Source of the DNA: Pseudoalteromonas sp. T1lg23B
Lineage (GTDB): Bacteria > Pseudomonadota > Gammaproteobacteria > Enterobacterales > Alteromonadaceae
Length of the DNA stretch: 64,000 nt
Assembly (NCBI RefSeq): GCF_002964665.1
Contig: NZ_PQBZ01000034.1
Coordinates: 1,302,429 to 1,366,428 of the forward strand
Reading direction: 5' to 3'
Each line of letters starts with the position of its first letter. Positions within the stretch are counted from its first letter, which is position 1. Under the pieces are notes generated by a model, which saw nothing but the letters and a program-made list of their open reading frames with translations, ran no database searches and was not told the DNA's origin. This document shows, in pieces, positions 1 to 9,638 of the stretch. The translations under genes were made by a program, and so were the position numbers.

Positions 1-601
1 CGCTATGCATCGACAACTGCTTAGGCAATACACCACGCGCTTTAGAGGTATTTAAGGCAAAACCGGGGTAAGCCGCTACATAGTACCAACGTTCATCGAC
101 TGGTAACGCCAGCGCTTTATTAGGCACGATATCGGCCGTCAGCTGCAACCCTCCTAAATAACAAGGAGTAATGTTGTCGTAGTGACGACCTCCACTAACT
201 TTACCTTCAAAGTCGGCCATCAATTCAATCATCGCTTCTTGCGACAACTGGGTGCCAGCAAATTGATCCAATGCTGCGAATGTCGCCACCACTGAACAAG
301 CACTGGACCCCAACCCCGAACCAATCGGCAAACGCTTGTCTAGCGTTAAAGCGGCGGGCGGCATGCCTGGTGCGACATGTTCTCTAAAATGAAGCAAACA
401 TTGATAAGACAAGTTTTCATGGGCATCACCTGGTAATTTTTCCGCATAGGGACCAGAGCAAGTAAAGCTATCCTGCTCCGAGTGCTCAATATGCACAACA
501 TCCCCTAACAATGAACCATCTATGGGTGCCAAAGCGGCACCCAGCGAATCAAAACCAACACAAAAATTACCAACCGAGGCAGGCGCATAAATAGAGATCA
601 T
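1..601 (-). CDS. thrB: Homoserine kinase, 3' end cut by window edge
   Basis: This is ThrB, which phosphorylates L-homoserine with ATP to give O-phospho-homoserine in threonine synthesis in the cytoplasm. The first 200 residues are present; the C-terminus lies beyond base 1. The protein starts MISIYAPASVGNFCVGFDSL, the usual N-terminus of the family, and carries the GHMP-kinase ATP loop LPIGSGLGSSA near residue 90. I place the start at the ATG complementary to 599-601, with a GAGGAAG ribosome site just upstream. It follows thrA by 15 bases on the same strand, so the two are co-transcribed from the attenuated thr promoter. Nothing is odd in the visible part. Confidence 0.96.
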   Translation of the reverse strand, partial: MISIYAPASVGNFCVGFDSLGAALAPIDGSLLGDVVHIEHSEQDSFTCSGPYAEKLPGDAHENLSYQCLLHFREHVAPGMPPAALTLDKRLPIGSGLGSSACSVVATFAALDQFAGTQLSQEAMIELMADFEGKVSGGRHYDNITPCYLGGLQLTADIVPNKALALPVDERWYYVAAYPGFALNTSKARGVLPKQLSMHS

Positions 602-616
602 TTGTACTTCCTCACT

Positions 617-3028
617 CTATAAAGTTTTAAGAATATCGGCAAATACACCCGCTGAAGTTACCTCAGCGCCTGCACCATAACCACGGATCACAAATGGACG
701 TGGCTGATAATATTGACTTAAAATTGCTAAAGCGTTCTCTCCGTCACGAATATCATAAAGTGCATGTGCTTTGTCTACTGCTTCAATGCCTACGCGGCAA
801 CGGCCATTTTCAATACTACCAACGTAACGTAATACTTTACCCTCATTGGCTGCACTTTGAATTTTGTCGGCGAAGCTGGCATCAAGCTCAGGCAGACGTG
901 CCATAAACTCATCAACAGAAGTTCCGGGGGCGAAATCGTCAGGTACAACGGATTCCACTTCAATATCACTGAGCTCAAGTTGCAATCCTGATTCGCGGGC
1001 GATGATCAGGAGTTTCCTTGCTACGTCAGTGCCTGATAGGTCGTCTCTTGGGTCTGGCTCTGTAAAGCCGTTGCTTTTTGCTTTTGCTGTCGCTTCAGAA
1101 AGGCTCAAACCGTCTTGCAAAGCGCCGAACATATATGACAGCGACCCAGATAAAATACCATTAAATGATAACAGCTCGTCGCCCGCACCAAATAACAACT
1201 GTAAGTTGTCTAATACAGGCAAACCAGCCCCTACGTTCGTCTCGTACAAAAACTTTCTTTGCTTGCGCTGCGCCGCCAAAGTGAGCGCTTGATAGTATTC
1301 ATAACTACCGGTATTGGCTTTCTTATTGGCAGCTACCACATGGAAACCAGCATTCAAAAAGTCAACGTATTGATCGGCAAGATACTGAGATGAAGAACAG
1401 TCTACCAAGACTGGGTTTATCAAATGATTTGCTTTGACGAACTCTTCAACTCGCTGCAAAGTAAATCCTTGCTGCTGGTTTGCCAATTCTGCCTGCCATG
1501 AATCAAACGGCACACCGTCGGCGTTTAGGTATAGTTGCTTAGAATTGGCGACGCCATAGAGATTAAGCTTGATGTTGCGCGCTTCGAGCCAAGTCTGTTG
1601 CTTTTCTAGTTGCTTGATAAGCTCTTGACCCACAAGGCCACAACCAAGTAAGAAGACGTCGATTGAAGGTATATGGGTAAAAAAGTTCTCGTGACACACC
1701 TTCACCGCATCATTACAACGTGCGCCATCTATCACCGCAGAAATTGCGCTTTCTGTGGAATCTTGAGCAATTGCGACGATATTGAGTTGCGCCTGTGCCA
1801 GCGAGGCAAAGAATTTTGCAGCAAGTCCCTTATGGGCTTTCATGTTATCACCCACCAGTGTCACAATTGCCAACTCACGCTGCACTTGAACTGGCTCAAT
1901 CAAACCCGCTTGCGATTCAAGTTCAAAGGCTTGCTCTAGCGCATTCAATGCCAAATCTAAATCCGACTCATGGACGCAAAAACTGATACTAAATTCGCAA
2001 GAAGATTGAGTGATTAAAACAATGGATACATTGTCATTTGCCAACGCGCCAAATACGCGAGCAGCCATGCCAACTTTACCCTTCATCCCCGGTCCAGAGA
2101 CAGTTAACATGGCTAAGTTTTCTAAACTAGATAGCGCTTTTACAGCTTCATCACCGCGTCGCTCGTTACTTATTACAGAACCTGCAACATCCGGGTTGTG
2201 GGTATTTTTGATTTCACAAGGTACAGAGAACTTAGCACAAGGAAGGATGGTTTTTGGATGCAGTACCTTGGCACCAAAATACGATAGCTCCATCGCTTCT
2301 TTATATGATAACCAGTCAATTTTGCTGGCCTTTTTGATAAAACGAGGATCGGCGTTATATACCCCATCTACATCAGTCCAGATTTGACAGACTTCGGCGC
2401 GTAAACACGCAGCGGCAATCGCGGCTGAATAATCTGAGCCATTACGACCTAGCGTAGTGAGCTCGCCACGTACATTACTTGCAGTGAAACCAGGCATGAT
2501 GTAGTACTTACTTGGGTTTGCATTCATCGCCTCAACAAACTTGGTCTGGCTCAGCTGTAAATCCACTTCGGCATCTAAGTAACCACCGTGGCTAACAATA
2601 CAGTCGCTGGCTTCAAGGTATGCTGCTTGTGAGGCACCTAGCATAGTTTGCATAAGTGCAACACTGATTCGTTCACCAAAACTGATAACATAAGCTCGCA
2701 CTGAATCAGGACAGTTTTGTAGCATTTTTACCCCAGCCAGCTTTTCGGCAAGGCTAGATAAAGCGGGCCAATGAGCCACTTCGCCATAAAGCTTTTGAAC
2801 TTGTTCAAGCAAAGCGAGTGCTCGATTTTCAAGTCGCAACCATTGTTCGCTATAGTCTTGCCCTTGTTCAGCTAGGTCAACCAGCTCCACAAGTTGGTCT
2901 GTCATACCGCCCGGTGCTGACAGTACAACCAAAGCTTCCGCCCCTGCTTGATTAAGGATCAAGCTGTGAACTTGCTTAAGACATTCAAAATCAGCTAGTG
3001 ACGAACCACCGAATTTCAAAACACGCAT
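617..3028 (-). CDS. thrA: Bifunctional aspartokinase I / homoserine dehydrogenase I
   Basis: This cytoplasmic bifunctional enzyme performs the first (aspartate kinase) and third (homoserine dehydrogenase) steps of the threonine branch. It has 803 residues, close to the usual ~820. The kinase domain opens with MRVLKFGGSSLAD and has the TLGRNGSDYSAA motif near residue 210; two ACT-type regulatory segments follow (about 305-450); the dehydrogenase begins near 455 with a Rossmann motif (LLGCGLVGQEL) and contains GILSGSLSYMFG and the SGTDVARKLLI segment. The frame stays open 66 bases further upstream, but that part reads through the attenuator hairpin. The ATG at 3028 has a GAGGAAAA site before it and gives the conserved N-terminus. 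Threonine feedback through the ACT segments is known for the family. Confidence 0.97.
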   Translation of the reverse strand: MRVLKFGGSSLADFECLKQVHSLILNQAGAEALVVLSAPGGMTDQLVELVDLAEQGQDYSEQWLRLENRALALLEQVQKLYGEVAHWPALSSLAEKLAGVKMLQNCPDSVRAYVISFGERISVALMQTMLGASQAAYLEASDCIVSHGGYLDAEVDLQLSQTKFVEAMNANPSKYYIMPGFTASNVRGELTTLGRNGSDYSAAIAAACLRAEVCQIWTDVDGVYNADPRFIKKASKIDWLSYKEAMELSYFGAKVLHPKTILPCAKFSVPCEIKNTHNPDVAGSVISNERRGDEAVKALSSLENLAMLTVSGPGMKGKVGMAARVFGALANDNVSIVLITQSSCEFSISFCVHESDLDLALNALEQAFELESQAGLIEPVQVQRELAIVTLVGDNMKAHKGLAAKFFASLAQAQLNIVAIAQDSTESAISAVIDGARCNDAVKVCHENFFTHIPSIDVFLLGCGLVGQELIKQLEKQQTWLEARNIKLNLYGVANSKQLYLNADGVPFDSWQAELANQQQGFTLQRVEEFVKANHLINPVLVDCSSSQYLADQYVDFLNAGFHVVAANKKANTGSYEYYQALTLAAQRKQRKFLYETNVGAGLPVLDNLQLLFGAGDELLSFNGILSGSLSYMFGALQDGLSLSEATAKAKSNGFTEPDPRDDLSGTDVARKLLIIARESGLQLELSDIEVESVVPDDFAPGTSVDEFMARLPELDASFADKIQSAANEGKVLRYVGSIENGRCRVGIEAVDKAHALYDIRDGENALAILSQYYQPRPFVIRGYGAGAEVTSAGVFADILKTL

Positions 3029-3053
3029 TGTTATTTTCCTCATTCCTAAAACG

Positions 3054-3091
3054 AAAAAAGGCCTGTGTTCGTAGTGAACACAGGCCTTTTT
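3054..3091 (-). terminator. thr operon attenuator (intrinsic terminator)
   Basis: On the minus strand an 11-bp perfect stem, GGCCTGTGTTC pairing with GAACACAGGCC around a 5-base loop, is followed by six T. It lies 23 bases after the thrL stop codon and 25 bases before the thrA ATG, the normal place for a transcription attenuator. When charged tRNA-Thr and tRNA-Ile are plentiful the leader ribosome should let this terminator form. The stem and the U tract are seen directly; the mechanism is inferred from the enterobacterial thr operon. Confidence 0.92.
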
Positions 3092-3114
3092 CAAATACGC
3101 ACCGACCTATGCCA

Positions 3115-3171
3115 CTATCCAGAATGGATGGTGGTTGTAATAATGGTCGTAGTGTTAAAATTTGTTTTCAT
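3115..3171 (-). CDS. thrL: thr operon leader peptide
   Basis: This is an 18-codon open frame, MKTNFNTTTIITTTIHSG, ending in TAG. It contains seven Thr and three Ile codons, the regulatory residues of thr operon leader peptides, and sits directly before the attenuator and thrA. Its translation would act as a sensor: ribosome stalling at the Thr/Ile run on starvation should favour an antiterminator fold. It is too short for ordinary gene callers. The coding sequence is read directly; the regulatory role follows from the well-known E. coli thrL system, whose peptide has a similar Thr/Ile run. Confidence 0.93.
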   Translation of the reverse strand: MKTNFNTTTIITTTIHSG

Positions 3172-3352
3172 GTTTTTTAGCTTGCCCGAAATGTAGGCAT
3201 TCTGTCAACAACTTAATGCGACAAACAATATGCATTTTACTCATACACATATTCCCTTTAGGACTATTTTATGCATTTTTTAAAGGAAGGGGTAGAAACT
3301 CTGGAGTTGAAATAGGAAAAAGGTAGGGGTTAATAGCATGTAACGAGATGAT

Positions 3353-3721
3353 TCAACGTATTCCGTAGCGATGCAAAAGTGCGATCAGTCGTTCACTATC
3401 CACCGGCTTTTCAATAAAATCTAGCGCACCTAATTGCGTGACCCTACTTTTCATTTCAGGTTGGATATCAGCGGATATAACCACCACAAAAGTTTCGATA
3501 CTAGGCTCTGTTTTAATTCTTTCTAAAACACCCACGCCATCTAAGATGGGCATCGTCAGGTCTAAACACAACAAATCAATAGATTGCTGCTTTAGAATGT
3601 TTAACGCCTCGACACCGTCTTTTGCTTGTAATACGTTCACCTCAAGCGCGCTGGACAGACAACGGATAACTTGTTTTCTAGCAACTGTCGAATCATCACA
3701 GACTAATATTGAGTAAGCCAT
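3353..3721 (-). CDS. CheY-like single-domain response regulator
   Basis: This is a 122-residue stand-alone receiver domain with no output domain. The acidic pocket is in the N-terminal LVCDDS, the phospho-acceptor Asp in LCLDLTMP (about residue 54), a Ser in VVISAD at the switch position, and the conserved Lys in IEKPVD near 104. Such proteins relay phosphate to or from kinases by protein-protein contact. It is transcribed divergently from the histidine kinase at 3923, with 201 bases between the starts, so the two may form one signalling unit; that pairing is inferred only from position. Confidence 0.88.
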   Translation of the reverse strand: MAYSILVCDDSTVARKQVIRCLSSALEVNVLQAKDGVEALNILKQQSIDLLCLDLTMPILDGVGVLERIKTEPSIETFVVVISADIQPEMKSRVTQLGALDFIEKPVDSERLIALLHRYGIR

Positions 3722-3922
3722 TACTATTTTTACTATTATTTGTTATACCTCGTTCTTATAACACAATATTCTGACATCAGTAAGTGTTGCAAGCTGCAAT
3801 TAAACCAAAGCAGCATTTAAGAGTGAAAATCAGAGATATTTATTTATTTTTAAACCTTTATTAGCTAAGTTTATGATTAGCCATTCTGCACAAACTCTAA
3901 TTTTGGGAGCCAAAGTTCATTC

Positions 3923-5683
3923 ATGCTGCAAAAAAGTCTATCTAAAAAGCTACTCACGAATGTGCTATCGGTTTACTTCCTACTTACGTTCGTAGTGACC
4001 TGTGGTCAGGTTGTCGCTGAATACGTAAATACCAAAGACTACATTCGTAATGAATTGACTATGCTGCAAAAAACGTTCAGCCGTAGTCTTACACGCGCAA
4101 TTTGGGAATTAAACACCAAACAAACAGTCACCACCGCAGAGGGGTTGCTGGCGATCCCCATGATTGAGGGCATCATCGTGCGAGATGATAGTGGTGAAAT
4201 AATCTCTCAATTGGGCCGATCTTTAGATATTCATGAACTTTATAGCCAACAATTGGTGCAAGAAGAAGCAATTATCGAAGATACCCCATCAGGACTATTT
4301 GGCTATACCTTCCCACTGATTTTTGAATTTTCTGGCCGCGCGACACAAGTTGGCGACGTAACACTTTTCTCATCTCGAGACGTCGTTTTCAGCCGTATTA
4401 TGATATCGATCTACTTTTTGATCGGTAATGCGATGATTAAAACTACGTTCTTAATTATTCTATTTTTAATTGCCTTTCGTCGTTTGCTCACCGAGCCACT
4501 TACTGATCTTACCGATCAAATAGAAGAAATTGAATTGGACGATATTGATGGTCGGAAGATTGATATCGGTACCACGGAACGTAATGAGCTTAAAGTAATG
4601 GAAGAAGCATTCAACAAGCTCATTGATAAAGTCTCAGAGTACAGAAAACAACTCGATCAAACGCAAAAAGAATTGTTGATAAGTAACGAGAAGCTCGATC
4701 AACACAACTTGCAGCTTGAACAAGAGGTCGCACGTAAAACGTCTAATCTCAGTCAGGCCATGATGGACTTACAACAACAAAAATATGAGCTGGAAAAACA
4801 AAAACTCACTCTCACCGAAGAGGTCGATCTTCGTAGTCAAACAGAGCAAGAGCTACTGACAAAACAAAAAGAGCTCGAGCGGTATGTAGACGAGCTAAAT
4901 ATGGCGCAAGAGCGCTTGGTTGGCTCAGAAAAAATGGCCGCTCTTGGGGGACTTGTTGCAGGTATTACGCATGATATCAACACCCCTGTTGGTATTGGGG
5001 TGACGGCAACGTCTTTCTTACAGGAGCGATTAAATAAGCTTGAAGCGGCGTATAAAGATAAAACCCTCTCACCCAAGGCTTTGGAAGAATTTATTAACGA
5101 AGCAAAACAAAGCACCAGTCTTCTGACCACTAATCTCGATAGAGCCTCAGAGTTAGTTGCCAGCTTTAAACAAATCGCAGTTGATCAGGCTAGTGAAGCG
5201 GTGCGAAAGATTAACTTTAAAGAGTATCTGGCCGAAGTTGTCCGCTCACTACACCCAAAGATCAAAAAGACCAAACACATCATTAATATCGAGTGTCCAG
5301 AGGACCTAACTCTTAACCTGCCGGCGGGAGCAATCAGCCAGATATTTACCAACCTGATCATGAACTCATTGATCCATGGTTTTGATGGCGTTGATAAGGG
5401 TGAAATCGATATCATCATCACCGATGATCATGACGATGTGAAAATAGTTTACAAAGATAATGGCCGTGGTGTGACCAAAGCACAACTAGAGAAACTATTT
5501 GACCCATTCTTCACCACAAAGCGTGATCAGGGAGGCAGTGGTTTAGGCACACACATTACACTTAACTTAGTAAAACAAACCCTCAATGGTGATATTGAAG
5601 TGACCAGTGAAGAAGGTAAAGGGCTGACCTACTACATTCAATTCCCAAAAAATATGCAAGCCCCTATGACTATGTTCAGCTAA
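3923..5683 (+). CDS. Membrane sensor histidine kinase
   Basis: This 586-residue inner-membrane kinase has a transmembrane segment near residues 10-32, a periplasmic sensor of about 120 residues without a motif I recognise, and a second membrane segment near 155-187. A HAMP-like linker and a long coiled coil (about 230-345, rich in Q, E, K and L) follow. The dimerisation/phospho-acceptor region reads GLVAGITHDINTPVG, with His near 352, and the ATPase domain shows NLIMNSLIHG (N box), DNGRGV (G1) and GGSGLGTH (G2). There is no attached receiver, so it needs a separate partner; the divergent CheY-like protein at 3353-3721 is the nearest candidate. The signal is unknown. Confidence 0.9.
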   Translation: MLQKSLSKKLLTNVLSVYFLLTFVVTCGQVVAEYVNTKDYIRNELTMLQKTFSRSLTRAIWELNTKQTVTTAEGLLAIPMIEGIIVRDDSGEIISQLGRSLDIHELYSQQLVQEEAIIEDTPSGLFGYTFPLIFEFSGRATQVGDVTLFSSRDVVFSRIMISIYFLIGNAMIKTTFLIILFLIAFRRLLTEPLTDLTDQIEEIELDDIDGRKIDIGTTERNELKVMEEAFNKLIDKVSEYRKQLDQTQKELLISNEKLDQHNLQLEQEVARKTSNLSQAMMDLQQQKYELEKQKLTLTEEVDLRSQTEQELLTKQKELERYVDELNMAQERLVGSEKMAALGGLVAGITHDINTPVGIGVTATSFLQERLNKLEAAYKDKTLSPKALEEFINEAKQSTSLLTTNLDRASELVASFKQIAVDQASEAVRKINFKEYLAEVVRSLHPKIKKTKHIINIECPEDLTLNLPAGAISQIFTNLIMNSLIHGFDGVDKGEIDIIITDDHDDVKIVYKDNGRGVTKAQLEKLFDPFFTTKRDQGGSGLGTHITLNLVKQTLNGDIEVTSEEGKGLTYYIQFPKNMQAPMTMFS

Positions 5684-5691
5684 CACTGTTT

Positions 5692-5721
5692 GGACTACTC
5701 GTAAAGTTTTACGTGTAGTCC
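5692..5721 (+). terminator. Hairpin after the histidine kinase gene
   Basis: A 30-base inverted repeat (GGACTAC...GTAGTCC) with 13 of 15 pairs lies 9 bases after the kinase stop codon. It ends in TCCTCCCC, not a T run, so it may act as a weak or factor-assisted terminator or as an RNA-stabilising hairpin. Confidence 0.55.
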
Positions 5722-5784
5722 TCCCCATTACGATAAAATTCTTGCTATCATGAGCGCCAATTTTTAAGCACGGATACTCAATAT

Positions 5785-6693
5785 ATGTGGTTTAGTAACC
5801 TGATCTGTTATCGTTTTAAGCAAGATGTTTCATACAATCAAGAAGAGTTTGAAAAGGCACTAGAGCAAGACGTATTTAGACCTTGTGGAAGCCAAGACAT
5901 GAGCACCTTTGGTTGGACCAAAGCGCTTGGAAAACATGGCAATAGCTTATCGCATTTTTCACAAGACAGTATTTTGTTATGTGCAAAGCGAGAAGAGAAA
6001 GTACTCCCTGCTTCTGTAATAAACGACATGGTCGCTGAGAAGGTCGAGCTCATCGAGCGTGAAGAAAACCGCCCGGTAAAGAAAAAAGAAAAAGACGAAT
6101 TAAAAGAGAACATTCTGAGTAGTTTGCTGCCTCAAGCATTTAAGAAATCTAGCTTACAATTTGCTTTTATTGACCAAAAAAATGGCTGGGTCGTGGTAAA
6201 TAGCGCCAGCTTTAATAAAGCCGAAGAATTACTTGCTTTGCTGAGAAAGTCGCTAGGCACCTTACCTGTCGTACCTGCATTTGCAAATTACGATTTAGAC
6301 GTGTTCTTAACGGATTGGCTGACAAAGTTTGAGACCCCTGAAGGTTTTGCAATTGGTACTGATGCTGAGCTACAAGAACCTGACGACAATGGTGCTCAAG
6401 TTAAGCTCAAGCAACACGACTTATCTTCTGACGAAATCAAAAGTCACTTAGACAATGGTAAACGCGTCACAAAACTTGCATTTGACTGGCGTGAACGCGT
6501 GAAGTTTATCTTGCAAAATGACGGCTCGATTAAACGTCTAAGCTATGCCGATGCGCTAAAAGAGCAAAATGCCGATATTCCCAAAGAGGATATGGCCGTT
6601 AAGCTTGACGCTGATTTTATTCTAGTCAGTGAAGAGATAAAAGAATTGCTTGAAGAGCTGACTCAAAGCTTGGGTGATGGTTCGGATATGTAA
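5785..6693 (+). CDS. rdgC: Recombination-associated protein RdgC
   Basis: RdgC is a ring-shaped DNA-binding protein that is thought to limit RecA loading on DNA. At 302 residues it matches the usual size (E. coli 303). The N-terminus MWFSNLICYRF, the block CGSQDMSTFGWTKALG and the conserved central segment WLTKFETPEGFAIGTDAELQ are typical of the family. The ATG at 5785 gives this conserved start, although the ribosome site before it is weak. It appears monocistronic: a hairpin follows, and the next gene is on the other strand. Confidence 0.96.
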   Translation: MWFSNLICYRFKQDVSYNQEEFEKALEQDVFRPCGSQDMSTFGWTKALGKHGNSLSHFSQDSILLCAKREEKVLPASVINDMVAEKVELIEREENRPVKKKEKDELKENILSSLLPQAFKKSSLQFAFIDQKNGWVVVNSASFNKAEELLALLRKSLGTLPVVPAFANYDLDVFLTDWLTKFETPEGFAIGTDAELQEPDDNGAQVKLKQHDLSSDEIKSHLDNGKRVTKLAFDWRERVKFILQNDGSIKRLSYADALKEQNADIPKEDMAVKLDADFILVSEEIKELLEELTQSLGDGSDM

Positions 6694-6697
6694 TTCA

Positions 6698-6759
6698 TTG
6701 AGGCGATAAGCACATGCGCCTATCGCCTACGATGTTTGCTAAGCAAACATCGTTCTTAT
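6698..6759. terminator. Paired hairpins between convergent rdgC and the HDOD gene
   Basis: Two inverted repeats stand side by side: AGGCGATA/TATCGCCT (about 6701-6728), then ACGATGTTTGC/GCAAACATCGT, which overlaps the last codons and stop of the HDOD gene. They probably end transcription from both sides. Neither has a long T run, so the strength is uncertain. Confidence 0.55.
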
Positions 6760-7578
6760 GTCTTCCAGAGCATGAATATATTCGTCACTGGTAAACATTT
6801 CCACTGATTCTATAATGCCTTTATCCGCATACACTTGCAGTGAGGCGGTTTTATCGGAAACCTGTAAGATTCCTTCTAAAATAGCGCCCACTCTAATGAA
6901 ATCCACATAGCAATCTTGTTGTGGTTTGTAATTTGGATTGGACCAGTTTTCCGCGGCATCAATAAACTCCTCGGTAAACCCCCATTCACGCATAATTGCG
7001 CCTCCAATTCTACCCGCTAATTTTTGGATAGCATGTGCCAAAAAGCTTGGATTAGCGAATACTTCTGGGTGTCTTTCTGCTTCCGTCAAAATAGGCAAAA
7101 CACCAATGTTAAATACCAAAGATGCCAATGTGATCGTATCTCTATTTAAAGAGGTATGTTTATGCGCCTTAAGGTAAAAATCCATTGTGGTGATGGCTTG
7201 GCAGGCAACTTTAAGCGTTTTCTGCCACGCTTTATCCATATAGGTTTTGATCAGCTTATTGTTAGATACAAATAGCTGCTCCATTGCCATTGCCGTAGCA
7301 ATATTTTTGATTTGTCTTAGCCCAATACGCGTCACTGCCTGATTGAGTGTGTTCACTTTAACAGAGCGACCCAAAAAGGCACTATTAGCCACTTTTATCA
7401 TCCGCGCTGATAGCGCGGGGTCATGAGATATCACCTCTGCCATTTGCATTAGATTAACGTCTGGGTCATCTGCGGCTTTACGCACACGCACGGCCGCATC
7501 CGGCAAAGTAGGCAACACTAAGGTGTCACTATTGATTCTGTCTATAAGGATGGTAAGTAAGGCATTCTCTGTTGACAT
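6739..7578 (-). CDS. HDOD domain protein
   Basis: This is a 279-residue cytoplasmic protein made almost wholly of one HDOD domain (about residues 15-215): LPTLPDAAVRVRKAADDPD, then the segment containing ISHDPALSARMIKVANSAF, then IGLRQIKNIATAMAM. HDOD proteins are HD-related domains that usually lack phosphohydrolase activity and act in signalling, often near c-di-GMP or chemotaxis systems. No second domain is attached. The gene is convergent with rdgC and seems to be alone on its strand. The function in this organism cannot be told from sequence. Confidence 0.86.
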   Translation of the reverse strand: MSTENALLTILIDRINSDTLVLPTLPDAAVRVRKAADDPDVNLMQMAEVISHDPALSARMIKVANSAFLGRSVKVNTLNQAVTRIGLRQIKNIATAMAMEQLFVSNNKLIKTYMDKAWQKTLKVACQAITTMDFYLKAHKHTSLNRDTITLASLVFNIGVLPILTEAERHPEVFANPSFLAHAIQKLAGRIGGAIMREWGFTEEFIDAAENWSNPNYKPQQDCYVDFIRVGAILEGILQVSDKTASLQVYADKGIIESVEMFTSDEYIHALEDIRTMFA

Positions 7579-7799
7579 GAGCTTAATTCCAAAACTGATT
7601 AAGTAGCGCTAAACGCCCGTGTTTTAGCCTTTAGTATTGTCTAACATCCTTATAAAGTTAAGAAAGCAACATAAAAATATTAGCCGCGGTCGATGTTTGG
7701 ACAATTTTATAAAAATGGTCGCAGCAGTTAGGCATAATTACGCTGGATCATGTAAAGTAGGCGCTCAAGTTTTATTTCCAATAACAAAAAGAGAGCAGC

Positions 7800-9484
7800 A
7801 TGAGACTTTCAAAAATTAGTCAGGCACTGATTATTGCCAGCACCTTGGCACTGGGTGCATGTTCAGACCCAGCAACTAACACATCGACTGCCGCAGACAC
7901 ACAACAAGCACAAACACCAAACTATGAGCTTGTAACACTGAGCCTTCGCGTTTAGACATTTACACACAAGTGACGCTTAATACCGATTTGTCTCACCTAA
8001 GCGACAACCAAAAGCAAATGATCGCGAAATTGATTGATGCGTCTAAATTGATGGATGATCTATTCTGGAAGCAAAGCTTTGGTATGGACAAAGACACCTT
8101 TCTAAGCCGTATCAACGATGAAAAAGTACGTCGCTTCGCAGATATCAACTATGGTCCATGGGATAGACTAGATGGAGACAAAGTATTTCTTAGTGGCTTC
8201 GAAGAAAAAGCCCCCGGAGCCGAATTCTACCCTCATGATATGAGCAAAGAAGAACTGAACGCCTCTGACATCAAAGATAAAAATGGCTTGTATTCAATCA
8301 TTAAGCGTGATGAACAGGGAAAACTTTATAGCATTCCTTACTCTGAAATTTATGGTAAAGAGCTCAAGCACGCGGCGAAACTATTGCTAGAAGCCAGTGC
8401 GCTTGCCGAAGATAAAGAGTTTGCCAACTATCTTAAGTTACGTGCTGATGCACTACTGAATAATAGCTATCAAACGTCTGATTTCGCTTGGATGGATATG
8501 AAAAATAACCCCATCGATGTTGTTATTGGTCCAATTGAAACCTATGAAGATCAACTATTTGGCTACCGAGCTGGATTTGAGTCTTATGTCTTGGTTAAAG
8601 ACTTAGCTTGGAGTGAGCGTTTAGCTAAGTTTGCCGCCTTCTTGCCTGAACTACAAACAGGCTTGCCTGTCGATGACAAATATAAGCAAGAAGTACCTGG
8701 GTCGGATGCAGACTTGAATGCGTATGATGTCATCTATTATGCTGGGCATTCAAATGCTGGTAGTAAAACCATTGCGATTAACCTGCCAAACGATGAGCAG
8801 GTTCAGCTTGAAAAAGGGACACGTCGCTTACAACTTAAAAACGCCATGCGTGCTAAGTTTGATAAAATCATGCTACCGATTGCCGATCAGCTAATCGTGC
8901 CTGAGCAACGTAAACACATTACCTTTGACGCCTTTTTTGCTAATACAATGTTCCATGAAGTTGCGCACGGGCTAGGTATTAAAAATACCATCACAGGCAA
9001 AGGCACCGTACGTCAATCGCTACAGGAACATGCCAGTGCTATCGAAGAAGGTAAAGCCGATATTCTTGGCCTTTACATGGTTGAACAGTTATTGAACAAA
9101 GGTGAAATCACAGAAGGGACCATTGAGGATTATTACATTACCTTTATGGCCGGTATCTTCCGCTCTGTACGCTTTGGTGCTTCAAGTGCACATGGTAAAG
9201 CCAATATGATCCGTTTCAATTTCTTTAAAGAGCAAGGTGCATTTTCTAAAAATGAGCAAGGCCTATACAAAGTAAACATGGATAAAATGGCAACCGCGAT
9301 GAAGAATCTTTCTAATTTGATTTTGACACTACAAGGCGATGGTGATTATCAAAAAGTAGATCAATTGATTGCCACTCATGGTGATATTAAAGCAGAGCTT
9401 AAAGCTGATTTAGAAAAGCTAGCGCAAGCAAATATCCCAGTGGATGTGACCTTTAAACAAGGTAAATCCGTACTTGGTCTATAA
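7800..9484 (+). pseudogene. M49-like zinc peptidase lipoprotein, frameshifted
   Basis: The region encodes a dipeptidyl-peptidase III-like metallopeptidase of about 561 residues that is broken near its N-terminus. The ATG at 7800 starts a lipoprotein signal peptide with lipobox LGAC (Cys about residue 21), then a low-complexity T/Q/A linker reaching NYELVT. That frame stops at 7953-7955. The rest of the protein continues in the frame beginning ...EPSRLDIYTQVTLNTDLS, open from about 7934 to 9484, with the zinc motif HEVAHG and the downstream EEGKAD expected for M49 ligands. Total length is 3n+2, so one lost base near 7936-7942 explains everything. Without repair, a truncated protein could start at the ATG-less codon region near 7970, lacking export. 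Either a real mutation or a base-calling error. Confidence 0.8.
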
Positions 9485-9505
9485 GCTACCATTGTTCTAG
9501 ACTAC

Positions 9506-9530
9506 AGGCGCCTCCGGCGCCTTTATTCTT
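9506..9530 (+). terminator. Intrinsic terminator after the M49-like gene
   Basis: A short GC-rich stem, AGGCGCC/GGCGCCT with a TCC loop, is followed by TTTATTCTT. It lies 22 bases after the stop codon. Confidence 0.75.
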
Positions 9531-9638
9531 TAGACTGTGCGACTAACCGCTCACGCACGGTACTCCATCCCAATTAATTGTCATCTGCAAAGCTTGCCGC
9601 TACCATCACATCACTTTTATTGATAGTTAAGGTGCACT

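Noticed and set aside
864..1292. 142-codon plus-strand frame inside thrA
   Set aside because: Ser/Pro-rich shadow of a strongly conserved gene on the other strand.
3029..3094. N-terminal extension of thrA (22 more codons in frame)
   Set aside because: It reads through the attenuator stem and lacks family similarity; the ATG at 3028 has a ribosome site and gives the conserved start.
7637..7819. 60-codon plus-strand frame before the M49-like gene
   Set aside because: No similarity; it overlaps the lipoprotein signal peptide in another frame, which has the better ribosome site.
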